Below the pieces are notes generated by a model, which made no database searches, was not told where the DNA came from, and worked only from the letters and a program-made list of their open reading frames with translations. A DNA stretch of 64,000 nucleotides from Hevea brasiliensis. Lineage: Eukaryota > Streptophyta > Magnoliopsida > Malpighiales > Euphorbiaceae. The stretch's first letter is position 1. Each line of letters starts with the position of its first letter. The stretch is from the NCBI RefSeq assembly GCF_030052815.1, contig NC_079493.1:58137191-58201190 (forward strand). Direction: 5' to 3'. Positions 1-12,600 of the stretch are shown piece by piece. The position numbers and the translations under genes are program-made.

Positions 1-185
1 TGTACTAGAAATACTGTCACTCATACTCTTAACAACTTAAGAATAGAATTTCTAACAAAATATCAATGGACATTTTCTATTACACATAAATATATTATGT
101 AAACGGAAAAGTGGAAATGCCTTTTATTAATAAAAATATATACAGATAAATACTAAATGATATGCTCTAGGGCATACTACTAACA
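1..185 (-). mobile_element. Copia LTR terminus (5' end of an LTR on the minus strand), cut by the window edge
   Basis: This stretch matches the right-hand ends of the two copia LTRs at 30913-33018 and 38781-40886 almost base for base, starting at the equivalent of about position 32834. It ends in CTACTAACA at 185, so on the minus strand this copy begins with a canonical TG, whereas the copies further right begin with TA. The remainder of the element lies outside the window, so it may be a solo LTR or part of a full element. It appears to have inserted into, and removed from view, the start of the A-type LTR that follows. Confidence 0.85.
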
Positions 186-3100
186 GAGTTAAAAGAGACA
201 AAAATACATTTAGGTAGTCTTCTTCTTCCTTTTGTTTCTCTCATGGCTGAATCCCTTGAAGCCTTCCTCTCCTCCATTTTTTTCTCTTCTCAAGCTTGAA
301 ATTCTCTCTTTTCTCCCTATGAAACCCTAAGCTCCCTTCATTAAAAATTATCCCCACACCTCGACAAAGTGATTAGCCACCAAGAAAGAAGAGATTAGTG
401 AGGTTTTTGCAAAGTGAAGAAGTTGATCAAAGAGGTTAGTGCCTAATCCTTCTCCCTCCTTTCTTTAAACATAGAATGGAAGTTGAGATGAGTGAAAATT
501 GCATGAAATTAAAAGAAATTGATAAGTTTAGGAGGGAGTTGAAATTTGAAAGCCTTGGGAACCATAGGGGTTTGATGATTTTGATTGACTTAAACTTGCT
601 TAATGATGACGATTGATGACTAAAAGTGTATTAGAAGTTGTATGTGATGAATTTATATGAATTGAGATATGTTGAATTAGGGTTTTGATCATAAATTAGG
701 GATTTTATACTATGCTTGAAATTGGCATTGTTGAGATGATTTGTTAACCATTAGAAGTGCTATGTATGTCAAGTGAAGTTTGGGAGATTCGAGGAAATGA
801 AAATTGGGAGTGTGTTTTCATGTAGGATTTCTGGACTAATGAGTCTAGCATGCTTAGACAACCATAACTTGAATTTTGTTGCTCCAATTGGTATGAGGCA
901 AATTGGAGATGAAACTAGGGCCAAAATACTCCATTTTTTATGGAGAAACCATGCTAAAAAACTGGCTCCAAATTGACCTAAAAACTGCTTGAATTTGGAT
1001 GACCATACCCTAAAGCCAGAAAAATGACCAACTGTTCATTTAGCCATAACTCCCTCTAAAAAGATAATAAGGACCTAATTTATACCATTAAAAAGGCTAG
1101 AAATAGGAGTACATTTTTCATGAAGATCACAGAACCCAGATCTACCTCTAACCAAATCAAATTGTTAGCAAAACTTAGGTTAACAAAATTGTATAGACCA
1201 AACTGTCCAGAAATTCTGAACTTAGGCATACCCAACCAGTTTTGGCAAAAAGACCATAACTTGGTCTACAAAAATCCATATTTAGTGAATCTAATGGAAT
1301 ATTTTTTATATGACATACAACAATATTGGTGTTTTGACCAGAACCCAGAACCCAAGGGAACTAAGTCAAATTGTTAGATCAAATCAGTACACTAAATCCT
1401 GGAATTTGCCTCAACCACCACTTGACCCTAGAATAGTGTTTATATCATATCTCCCACTAGGAAATCCCAAATGAGATGAGCCAAACTGTTCTGGAAATAT
1501 AAGAGATAGGGCTCCAACTTTAATTTAGAAACTTGCCTCAAATTTTGAGTGTAAGAACCCTAAAATGGAGTCAAAGCCACTTACTTGAACCTGGAATTTT
1601 GTACACACAGGGTACCTGAGTCCAGGCCAGTTAATTGGCTATAACTAATTCTACAAAACTTGAAAAATTGTAATTCAAAATTCTGAGTGATCATAAGACA
1701 TAAGGTAACAACTTCTATAAAGAATATTAGGCCTAAAAGTGTTGTAACATGTCCAATTAATTAGGTAAATTTTAACTCCAGATCTACTTAATTCTGGACC
1801 CAAAAAGAGATAGTGAACCAGTTGTGGTTATTTGACCATAACATGAGTTCTAAAACTTAAAATGACATAATTCAAAAAGGAAAATAAAGACAAGACATAG
1901 AGAAACAACTTCTATGAAGGAAGTGTGGCGAAACAGTTGCCATATCTTAACCAATTTGTTAGGTGAACTTATGATATCAAATCTGGATCTTGAGAAAGAT
2001 TCATAAAATAACTTGTTATATGATATGAAGTTAATTAAAATGAATTGTTAAATATAAAAGTAACATGAATATGCATGTGGGACTTATGTTTCCCATCATA
2101 AGTAACATGAAAATGTTATTAAATATAGCTACCAAATAATATGAAACTATAAATACTTAATAATATTAATTTTGCCCAAAGTATACATAGACTTGTTTAT
2201 ATATCATGAATAGATTGATATACCAATTAGGGATCACAGATTGTAGTATTGCCCATAGGAACAATCATTGATAGACAATATATGCCTAAGATGGTTGTTC
2301 TACTGGCTTTATGCCTGCCCATTGACCATTGTGCCTAATTCTATTTTTGGTTTTACGCCTGCCTGTTGGCCTTGTGCCTGACATGACAGATGTATACATG
2401 TTAGACATACGGATGTTTACTTAGTATACTCCCGTATATCCAGTCTTTATAGTTTGTTATAGGTTACTTGGGCACAGATATAAATAATAAGTCTTAAATT
2501 TAAATAATTATATGAAGAGATCATAAATATGAGCAATAAGATTGAAAATGACATAAATGAACAAAGAAGATCCTAATAATTTACTTGCTTCCAAAATTTC
2601 ACAAAACATGTAAATGACTTGGAAATTTATGAAATTACACATAGAATAATTATTTTAATTGTTTAGTTATTTTTCTTTTATTTTATGCACCACTACGCGT
2701 TATGCTTAGCACGTTGGTTTTTTCATCGTGTAGGTATTGGAGAGTAGCAGCAGCATCAGTGGCGGTAGTGTTAGATAGGATTCTGATCAGATCTGCTACA
2801 GAGTGGCTGTCACCTCAGACGGTTATTTGGGTAAGGCCCATATGCATGTTTAGATTTTGTATTTTGCCCATTGTACATAAGTAAACGATGTAATTCATTT
2901 TGTGATTGTAAATAAAATTGTAAATATTGTACTTGATTTTATATGAATGAAATGAAGTATTTTATTTACCTGAAATAATTATGAGTATTATGATAATATG
3001 ATATGGTTTATGAAAAATGAAATGGATATAAATTGTTTTTAATAGGTAAATAATGGTACTTGCCATGCACTAATAAAATATAAGAGACTCTAACTAGGTC

Positions 3101-3256
3101 TCCACAAAAAAAAAAAAAAAAATCCCATACATGGAATAATATAAAAAAATGGAATTTAAATTAATATGGTATAAGACAACATAAGATAAGGTGCTTCGGC
3201 ACCAAATGTAACACGCCTTACTCGACTACATTGTAGACCAAGTAAGGGGTGTTACA
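186..3256 (+). mobile_element. Group A chromovirus LTR (A1), 5' end missing
   Basis: The segment has the architecture of the other A LTRs. A pyrimidine-rich UTR-like stretch (about 220-440) ends in a donor-like AG/GTTAGT at 435. A long AT-rich middle follows, then the CACCACT double hairpin at 2688-2740 and a terminus reading GGGGTGTTACA at 3256, directly followed by a primer-binding site. The first few hundred bases, which in other copies start TGTAACACCC, are absent because the copia LTR abuts at 185. It is the most diverged A LTR here and has a 17-base A run at 3106-3122. Small ORFs inside it (for example near 773 and 1120) look like chance frames. Confidence 0.8.
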
Positions 3257-3261
3257 TTTAG

Positions 3262-3273
3262 TGGTATTAAAGC
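3262..3273 (+). promoter_or_regulatory. Primer-binding site of element A1 (initiator Met-tRNA type), degraded
   Basis: TGGTATTAAAGC lies five bases after the LTR end and differs at two positions from TGGTATCAGAGC, the complement of the plant initiator Met-tRNA 3' end used by the other elements here. The position fixes the LTR boundary at 3256. Confidence 0.75.
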
Positions 3274-3400
3274 AAAGGTTTAGGCAGTCCTAAACCTAGA
3301 TAGATAAAAAGATATAGTGTGTATAACATGCATGAGCCTTTATATTGGAGTTGAGGTGACACTAATGCAGATCAGTTTTCTTGTCTGTTTTATAGGATTG

Positions 3401-4054
3401 ATGGAGTTCGATCCTTTTGAGGAAAGGTCTTACAGACCTGAGGAGGAGGAGATTGGTAGTCATGCACCTGTCCGTAATCAGGGGCGACATAGGAGAGAGG
3501 AGTCATCTCATGGTGCTGCAGGTAGAGTGTAGCAGGCATTTTTGGAACAGATGACTCAGATACTCTGCCAGGTTAACAGAGCCATTCCATAGCCGCAGCC
3601 ATAGCCACAGCCTGTACAGCGGTCCCCACTAGAGAAGTTAAGAAAATATGGGGCTGTCGACTTTATGGGTAAAAAGGAGGATGACCCAGCCGTTACTGAG
3701 CATTGGCTAAAGCGGACTGAGAGAGTGTTAAAGCAGTTACACTGTACACAAGAGCAGCAATTGGAGTGCGCTTTGTCACTTCTACAGGAGGAAGCCTACC
3801 AGTGGTGGGATACGGTGTGCAAAGCGGTATAGCCGAAAGCGCTTACCTGAGACTTCTTCTTGGCTGAGTTCAAGAAAAAGTATATTAATCACGTGTATTT
3901 AGAGGCTAGAAGGAGAGTGTTTCTGACATTGAGATAGAGACAGCTTACGGTCTCTGAGTATGAGAGAGAATTTATAAGGCTAGGTAGATATGCCCGGGAG
4001 ATAATGCCTACAGAGGCAGATCAGTGCCGTAGGTTCGAGGATGGACTGAACGAT
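3401..4054 (+). pseudogene. gag: Decayed gag of element A1
   Basis: A single reading frame from the ATG at 3401 aligns with the intact gag at 21698-22960. Shared blocks include LEKLRKYGAVDFMGK, LKQLHCTQEQQLE, EEAYQWWDTV and EFKKKYINHVYLEARRR. Gag forms the retrotransposon particle. There are six in-frame stops and I see no indels; every stop fits a C-to-T or G-to-A change of a Gln or Trp codon. The start sits six bases after a pyrimidine tract ending in TAG, a splice-acceptor-like context shared with other copies. The frame stops abruptly at 4054, in the middle of the FEDGLND block, where a D-type LTR begins; the rest of this gag is not visible in the window. Confidence 0.85.
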
Positions 4055-7000
4055 TTTAACACCCCTATGTTTATTAGTTATGTACATTCCACTGTTCTAG
4101 TGGCTAGTGTCAGTCCAGACAGTTGGGATGTGTAAAACCATATTTAATTCACCTAGAAAAGCCATAAATAAAAAATTAATAGCCATTACATGAAGGTGAA
4201 ATGGAAAAAAAGAAAATAAGGCATAATGGGTTAAATGAGCCAAGGTCACAGCGATAGGTGACCAAACCTGGAAGTGACTGCAAGCTCAGTTGCTACCCTA
4301 ATTTCGTGTGGGAACCTATGGAACATCAGGCCTAGGGATAATTGCGAAGCTAGTGGTATTGTGAAAACCACAGAAAAGAATTGAGAACAAGCTTAAATAA
4401 TTGAAACAAAGTTCAGGAGTAGCCTAGTGCTATTAGAAAAACGGATCAGACTAGTAAGGGGTAATGTGGTCAATTCACCCTTAGAGGTGACTCTTGGCCT
4501 AAATGTCTATTAAAAAGTAGGAAATTAAAATTATGAAAAATAATTAAAAACATGAAGAGGTGTATGGAAGAAAATGAAAAAAGAAAAGAAATTTAATTTT
4601 TAAAGGAATTATGACATCACTTATTATGCAAGCATAACTTAATAAATATTATAATTTTTAATTATGAAAAATTGAGAATAATTATTATTAAAATGAGTCA
4701 AAATTAAAAAGCCAAATTATGATCTTCCTCTTCTTCATGCCGTACACTCTCTCACTCTTGCTCTCTCTCACACTTCCACCATTAACAAGCAATTCTAAGC
4801 TTCCAAACTCCCAAAACTAACCCTAATTCTTATAGTTTCTCCACTAAAACCTCTTAATTAGACCTTGATAGAAAGAATTGAAGGGAGACAGTTGAAGGAT
4901 TGGAGAAGAAAGTGAGGATTCAAGAGCTCCATTAAGGGTAAGTCTCTTTCTTAACTTCAATTAATTTATAAGTATAGATTGAGGTTAAAGAAGTGAGAAT
5001 TGCCTGGAAAAGTGAAAAATCATGCATGTATAATGGTGTGTGAAATTTGACCAGCTTTGCTAGGGTTAGGGAATTGATGAATTTGGTTTCAATTATGCAT
5101 GTGGGTGATGTTTGATGAAATGTTATGTTTGATTGTGAAGTGAATTGGCATGAATTGTGGCATATGGACAATTAGGGTTCTTAGTGATTAGGAAATTGGA
5201 GGAAATTGGGGATTTTGGTGAATTGATGACCAATTGACATTGTTAATCCTTAAATTGGTCAATTGGTGTACTTCTAAGTGTAATTGAATGCATGGAATTG
5301 AATTGAAGTGTGTATGTGTAATGGCCAAATTCTGGCAGCTTGACCTTTGACTGGTTAGGAGGCTATAAGTTGAATTCTATTACTCCAATTGGCGTGAAAT
5401 CAATTGGGGATGAAAATAGGGTCATAATACAACAATTTTCATGCAGAAACCTTGGCAAAAAAGTGACCACAAGTTGGTCTAAAATTTAGTTGAATCCAAA
5501 ATTGGTACCCTATTACTGGGCAAAATTGACCAAAAGAACAGTACATGTTCAAATGGCCATAACTTTGTGTATAGAGGTCCAAATGACTTCATTTTTAAAC
5601 CATTGGAAAGATTAGACATAGTAGAAAAACTTTCATGGAGAATACAAACCCAAATTTTAAATGTAATCTAGTCAAATTGCTAACCAAATTTAGGTCACCA
5701 AAACTGCCAGAACCAAAATTTGCCCAAAAAATCTAGAAATGACCAATCCGCTAGTTATGGTAAAAATGCCATAACTTGAGCTAAAAAACTCCAAAAGCAT
5801 TGATTTAAAAAGAGAAGTAAACTAGACACAATAAGGAACAACTTTGATGAAGAAAGTTTAGCCAAATTTTCACTGTAGATTGGTCCAATGGAACAGTAAA
5901 CATAAGAGAACAAAACTAAAATTTTGAAATTTCTCTTAATAGGTCTTTAGTTGTATTTGGCAACCAATGCCAACAAAATTGAAATCAAAAAGTGTTATGA
6001 CCATGTGTTTAGAAATGATATACCTATTAATTGTAAAAAAGTCAACATTTTACCCAACTAGTAATATGAATAGTAACACCATAACTTTAAGTAAAGGCAC
6101 TCGACTTGGGAAACTTTATAAGTGAATTTAAAATGCAAAGTTCAATTATTGGAATTATGGTTAGAAATAATTTGAATGGATATTGAAACACTCTAATTAT
6201 GTGTTTTAGTGGGAAAGGAGCCCTCCAAAGAAGGAGGAAAAATTGGACCAAGTCAAGACTAGTTAAGAGGTTTGTGCACAATAACTAACTCCTTTTTGAT
6301 TTTTAAATTGAATTTTGAATTGAATGACTTGTGAAATTAATTTATGGCCTTATTTATATTGAATACTTTTATTGACAAAAATTATTTGTTGTTAGCCTAA
6401 TTTTGGGAAATTATTTGGAATGAAATAAAAATGTGAATTGATGAATATTTTTAATGCTTGGAAAATTGTTAAAATGATTTGAAACCACAATTTCATGACT
6501 ATATGTTTGAATTCCTCACTAGCTTGCTTAGTGGGACGAATTGGATTTATATTTCCTCTCTAGATGAAATGTTGAGATGTGTGCCAGTTGAGGACGAATT
6601 GAATGAGTACTCATATATTTGTGCTAGCTAGCATTTGCATTCCACATTAGCCTTTGGTTATTAGGATGAATTGGATATTTATGTCATGATCAAGCTGTGT
6701 GACTTTTTGAAATTATGTTTTATGATTTGTGGAATGAAATTTGATTTAATTAAGGAATTTTCTGGCTTTAGAAATAAAACATGATTTTCTATGTGTTAAT
6801 AATTCAATTGACTTAATTTGAAAATTTGTGATTATGTTAGTGTGTAAATTATTTTTTTTTCTTTTAAGTTGTACACCACTGAGTCTTTGGCTCAACGATA
6901 GCTTTTTATTGCTGTCACAGGTAAAGAGACAGATAAAGCAGGAGAGTAGGCTGCTGGTAACATGAATAAATCATTATTTTGGAGTTATTATCAGGTATAT

Positions 7001-7548
7001 AGATTATATCCTTGTAAATATTTCTTTTAATGTGTATGTATCTGTGTGTATGTGCATACTAGACTTGAGCAGTTGTATAAAACTTTTAGGATATTATTTT
7101 GATCAATGTAAATATTTGTAATAAAAGCCAGTTATTTCTTATTAATGAAATCTTTGAGCTTCCTTTGAAATTTTTTTTAATGAATTGCTTGAAAATGTAT
7201 TGATTGAGAATAGATTGTGATGAGTTAAATGGAGTTGTGGTTTAAATGTATATTGGGAGTGTTTTTAACAGGTTTTGAAGAACTGCTTTCACCATTTACA
7301 AATGGAACTCTGTCAAAATTTTCGTAAAAATTCTAGAAATTCCAAAAAGATTAAAATTTATTGTTATGATATAAACCCTAAATAAAAGTTTTTAATGATA
7401 ATTATCTTCTCTTTTCACCTTGAAAGAAATTGAAATTGTTCAAAATCCCTTGTAATATATTTAATGGACTATCGTTAGGCGAAGTTCGGTAATTCATTGG
7501 ATATATTACGGGATCATGTCATGCCTTATGTAAGGATAGGGTGTGACA
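4055..7548 (+). mobile_element. D-type chromovirus 5' LTR (3494 bp) inserted in A1 gag
   Basis: The LTR starts TTTAACACCCC (TG mutated to TT) and ends GGGTGTGACA, followed by a primer-binding site. It contains a GTAAGT donor-like site at 4938 after a CT-rich UTR-like stretch, the CACCACT double hairpin at 6873-6920 and an AGGT directly after it. It resembles the minus-strand LTR at 42666-46201 and, more distantly, the C LTRs. The element interrupts gag after codon GLND; the adjacent target bases ACGAT would be its duplication, but the far end is not visible. Confidence 0.8.
6873..6920 (+). other. Double hairpin motif in the D-type LTR
   Basis: CACCACTGAGTC-TTTG-GCTCA is followed by CGATAGC-loop-GCTGTCA and AGGTAA. 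The position and layout match the other LTRs; stem bases differ but mostly still pair. Confidence 0.7.
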
Positions 7549-7556
7549 TGTGTTAG

Positions 7557-7568
7557 TGGTATCAGAGC
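7557..7568 (+). promoter_or_regulatory. Primer-binding site of the D-type element
   Basis: A perfect TGGTATCAGAGC lies eight bases after the LTR end. It is complementary to the 3' end of plant initiator Met-tRNA, which primes minus-strand DNA synthesis. Confidence 0.9.
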
Positions 7569-7738
7569 TAGTTTTCAAAGCATGTTTTGACTTGTGAATT
7601 TGAATACTTTCTTTGATAATTACAACTGCTCAATGTCATTGATTGATATATACGGTGCATTACATTATAAATGTGAATTGATGGAGGAAAATCTCCTTGT
7701 GTTGTTTGTTCAGGAGATAGAATATCATCTAAGTGAAC

Positions 7739-8717
7739 ATGGAAAAAGGAGATCGCTCAGTTGAGCAATCAGTTGAGGCTGAGAGACAAGGGGAAGCCCC
7801 AGCTCTTCAGAATGCTAGTGGGTTAACTACACCAGCTCCTCCCATGCAGCAATTCCCTGTACAGTTTGCTCAACAAATGGCTGCTTTGTTTCAACAAATG
7901 GCTGGGAACATGCTAACCCAAGCCCCAACTCAAGCACCAGAAATGCAACTACAGCCTCCAGCTAAGCAGTATGACAAGCTGATCAAATATGGAGCTACTG
8001 AGTTTAAGGGGACAGTGGACACTTTGGAAGCAAAGCAGTGGTTAGAAAAAATGGAAAGGGTGTTTAAGAAGTTGCACTGCACAAAAGAACTAAAGTTTGA
8101 GTACTAGATCTCACTACTATAGGGGGATGCATATGACTGGTAGAAGAACATCCCCCATAGTTTGGTGGAACCCCCAGTACTGACATAGGATAATTTCCTC
8201 AGAGAGTTTAGGCAGAAATATGTTCTGGATACGTATGTGGATATGAAGATGTAAGAATTTTTAAGTCTGAAACAGGGGAGTCAAATAGTGGCAGAGTATG
8301 AAAGGGAATTTTCCCGCCTGAGGCACTATGCTGGGAGTCTACTTACTACCAGTAGAGAAAGATGTAAATGGTTTGAGGCTGGATTGAAGCCTAGTTTGAG
8401 AATGCAAGTGTTCAGATTCTGGCATGATAACTTTTCTAAACTAATATCTCAAGCTCTAGAGTTAGAAAGGATAGAATCAGAAGGGGCACCCGTGAAAGAG
8501 AAGACAAAAAAAGAGAAGAGTGAGAAATTAGTGGATTAGAGTTCCAGTGGTAATACTGGTAAAAGGAAGAAATTTGGGGGATAAAGTAGAAAAATTCTAG
8601 TAGGGAAAGATTTTTAGGAGAGAGACCACCTCGATCTGGTCAGCAAACGACCAGGAGTTCTCTTCCTCCCCATCTATGTGAGACATGTGGTAAGAACTAC
8701 GGAGGGGTATTATACAA
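7739..8717 (+). pseudogene. gag: Decayed gag of the D-type element, cut by element B
   Basis: The frame opens at ATG 7739, 26 bases after a TTTGTTCAG acceptor-like tract. A Pro/Gln-rich N-terminus with repeated QQMA motifs is followed by the gag core (DKLIKYGATEFKGTVD, WLEKMERVFKKLHCTKEL, AEYEREFSRLRHYAG). One frame continues to about 8537 with five internal stops (8105 to about 8254), each explainable by C-to-T or G-to-A change of Gln or Trp codons. A shift then leads to the zinc-knuckle start CETCGKNYGG near 8680. Homology with the C gag ends around 8717, where the B element begins. Group assignment rests on similarity to the gag at 51387. Confidence 0.85.
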
Positions 8718-9359
8718 TGATGTGAACCTTCAAGTAATTGGTAACTTGAAAGCCCACATTCAAGAATTAAAGAAACAATATGGAAAGCACCAAATCAAGA
8801 TGTATGAATTTGATTCTTTAAACCAGCACAATCAGATTGCTGTGTAATTCAAAGAAAATATCAGAAATGGGATTCTTGACCTAATTCATATGGAGAATGA
8901 ATAAACCAAGATATTATGCACATTAAACCTTGAAAGATAGAAATATCAGCAAGTTAATGAGCTTCACAAGAACAAAGGCAACAATAATTTACTCACTAAT
9001 GGAGTTAAAACAATCTTTCATTAATATTCAAAGTGTGTCCTCCACTCTCTCATTACACTTGTATTTATAGTCTTTTGGCTCCAAAGCTAAAGACAAAAAT
9101 ATCCCTACTTTAGTAACAGCTGCAAGGAGCTTTAAGTCCAAACAAAAAAATAATCTATCAAACCACTAAAAACTCCTAACAAAAAGAATATTTAATACAG
9201 TAGCAAATAAGGGCATTTAAGTCCAAAAGAGATGTGGTTATAACAACAAGGAATATTCTTTAAAAAAAAAAAAGGTGCCAGTAGATGCATGTACATGGGT
9301 TGGATCTGGTGCATTCATGTCCATAGGTTATTCCATGTAACATAATGCTCCACATGACA
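8718..9359 (-). mobile_element. Probable 3' LTR of element B (~640 bp)
   Basis: On the minus strand the pol stop at 9418 is followed by a purine-rich GAAGTGACCAGG, then TGTCATGTGG at 9359, a plausible PPT/LTR junction. The other boundary is set where D-gag homology ends and TGATGTGAACC begins at 8718 (CA end on the minus strand). The interval has no coding potential. No second copy exists in the window to prove the ends, so they are estimates. Confidence 0.5.
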
Positions 9360-9417
9360 CCTGGTCACTTCTAAGCTTAATTTTCACCAAATTTAATCCT
9401 TTATAATTTTCTTCATG

Positions 9418-9629
9418 CTATTCTAGCTTATAATCCTTGCTCCTTAAGATTTCACAAATTAAATTTTGAAGTGATTTAGCTCTAGCTCTAGTAATTGGAC
9501 CTTGGATGAATTCCTTTGGCGTGGATGTAGCTTGATTCTCATCATTCCCCTCCGCTTTAAAAGGATTCGTCCTTGAATCTGTTCTTGCATCAACACAAAG
9601 AGATAAATCAGCAACATTAAAGGTGGCAC
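9418..9629 (-). pseudogene. pol: C-terminal end of element B pol (detached exon-like piece)
   Basis: The last ~70 residues of the B polyprotein begin in the block TFNVADLSLCVDART and end with EFIQGPITRARAKSLQNL, a tail commonly seen at the C-terminus of CRM/Reina-like polyproteins. The upstream part, ending EYNVSA, lies at 12872 onwards. Removing the solo LTR at 9630-12871 plus one copy of its 5-bp duplication restores a continuous frame, so the LTR landed in an already integrated element. This piece has no internal stop. Confidence 0.85.
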
Positions 9630-12600
9630 TGTAACACCCTCCCGGTAGCAACTCCGTATATTCTACTGTTCCGGTGACCGATGTCGGTCCGGACAGCTAG
9701 AACGTCCGGAAAAAAATATTTAAACTAAAGTCAAGAACCAAAATTAACTCAAATATTAATAAGAAAAATTTAGGAAAAATTTTAGAAATAAAATACAACC
9801 AAGTCAAATGAGCCAGTGCCCAATCGATGGGTAACCCAGAGGGAAGTTGCGGTTCTCGCAACGAGGAGCCCTAGACAAGGGAAAAAATTCATAAAATAAT
9901 TTTTGGGACTCCAGAGAAGGGTCATTGAGGTTCCTATGGCATTAGAATGCCAAGAAAATATTTAGAAAAATTTTATAATCGGTACAGACAATTTTGACCC
10001 GTTAAGCCAAACGGAGGGCATTTTGGTCATTTCGCCTTCAGAGACGATTTTTGGCCGACTTGTCCAGTTGAGTAAATAATTATTATGACATAAAATATGA
10101 ATTAATATTGATGAAAAATTAATTGAAAGTTAGTAGAAAAGAAAAGAAAAGAAAATGCAATAAAATGCCAAATATGACATATTGTGATATCATTTAAAAA
10201 GCTTCCTCCAATCACAATTAAACAACCCTTTAATTAACTAATAAAAGAGACCAAAGGAGACCAAAAATTCTGGTCATCTTCTTCTTCTTCTCCAGCCAAA
10301 ACGTGACCTCCCCTTTCCCATAACCCTCCGTGAAAGTTTCCTTTAATTTCTTCCATTTCCCATGAAATTCCACTACTAAACCCTAAGTCACCTTCACTAA
10401 AACTTGTCCCCACATCACAAGGAAACTCTAGGCAGCCACAAAGAGGAGAAATTCTAGAGTTTTCACAAGCTCAATAAGTTGAGCAAAGAGGTTAGTGCTT
10501 AATTATGCATGTATATCTCTTGTTCCATGTTAAGGACTTAAAAATGAGTATGAAATTGTGGATTAAATGAATGAAACTTATGGGTATGTATGCCATGGAT
10601 TTCGGCTGCCCTAAGGAAGGAATAGGATTGAGTGTTTGTGATGGACTTGGAGTGAACTAGAAACCATGTTTAAAGTGTATAAATATAAGGATAATGAACT
10701 AGTAGTTAATTAAGGTAAGTTGTGAAAATTCATAATGGGAATTAGGGTTTTAAGGGTGAAAATTGGACTTGGCATTTGAATTGATTAATGGACATTCTAG
10801 TGGTCAATTAGTGACCATTTAAGGCAAGTTAATCATAATTTGAAGTGAGTTAATGCATGGCAAAGTGAATGTGTAGGCTGCCTAAAGACAGCAGCAGGGT
10901 GACTGAAATTTTAGTCCACTTGGACTGCCATATCTTTGGCCGTGTTGGTCCAATTGGTGTTTGGCCAATTGGACATGAAACTAGGCTTATAATGGCACAT
11001 TTTTGCTGAAGAAACCATGCCCAAAAGACCAAATCAAGTGGACCAAAAGTTGGCCCTAATCCGGATACCCTGCAACAGCACCTACAGAAATGACCAAATG
11101 AACAGTGTTCATTTGGCCATAACTCACTGTAGATAAGGTCAATTGACCTGAAATGTTTAAAGCAACAAGTTAAGACATAGACAAACAACTTTCATGAAGA
11201 AACATATCCCAAATTATGACCATAACCTAACCCAAATGGCAGTGGCGATCCTTTGCTCATGTTCAGTAGATATGGTAATTTCTGCAGAATGGAAATCCGG
11301 CCAGCTGTGGTTTTTGGACCATATCTGGAGCTACAAAACTCCAAATGGAGTGATTCAAAAAAGGAAATTCAACTAGACAAAATAAGGAACAACTTTCATG
11401 TTTGCCATTTCTTCAAATTCCCACTGTAACAGTGCTTAATGGAACAGTAAAGTTAAGCTTCACAAACTGAAAATTCTGCTTCCCTTGGTTTAAACTTAGA
11501 AATGGTAATAGTAATCGATTCCAACAAGTTTTAAATACAAAATGTGGTATGTTTGGGGTGTTAAAACCAATACACCTATTTTCTATCCAAAAGTCAACAT
11601 TTTTGTTGACCAATGAGGTGAATAGTGACACCAAAACTTGAAATTCAAAATTTGAAAAATTTAAAAGTATCAAATGCCCTGGTATACCTAACTAGATTGG
11701 TTTGGATAGTTTGGCATGCCAATAGGGTATTGTTTTAGTAGTACTGCGAAAGGAAAGGCTTTGTGCCTGTATTCATGGCTTTATGCCCGTATCCATGGCT
11801 TTTATGCCCATATTCATGGCTTTTTTGCCCGATTATGTGATATCATAGCTTTTAGCTATATTGACTGCATACGTGGTTGACGTTCTGCGTCCCATGGTAT
11901 GACGGCCCGAGGAACCGCGGTGCCCAGTGCCAACGACCCGTTATCCAGTCCAGTCATCCAGTATAGGTTACTTGGGCAACCAAATGAATGGAAAAGTATA
12001 ACTGTGAATTGATTATTAAAGAAAATACGAAAATTAAGTATCAGGAATGATTACAAAAAAACAAGGAAGCTCAAGATCATGAAAAAAAAAAAAAATTAAC
12101 GAAATGCATGAAGAAGTTAATATCATAAAACATGATTAGCCCTCGACTAAACAATAAGTTAGTAATTACTCATTTCTTATGAACACAATAGCAAGGAAAT
12201 TATTATTTTTATTTGCATATTGTATTTTCTTGTATTATTGGCACCACTAAGCTTTATGCTTAGCGCGTCGCTTTTGCAACGCGTAGGTACTGAAGATTTG
12301 GACAGAGGACCCAGCAGACCACAGATTCGGTAAGGCAGTTCACAGTTCTATATAGTGTCCGTGTCACCTCACCGTCTACAGTGCATTGGTAGGACACTAG
12401 GCTTCATTTTGGTATTTTGTAATTGATTTTTATTTTCCTTTGTGTAAATGAAACTTATGTAATGTATTTTGATTTTCATGTAAATAATGCAAAATTGTGT
12501 TTGTAAATGGAAAAGTGAATATTGATCTGTGACTGTTACATGACTATCAAATGTGATGAAGGATTGAGAAACGAATGGTTGAAAAATATTGAGATTTTGA

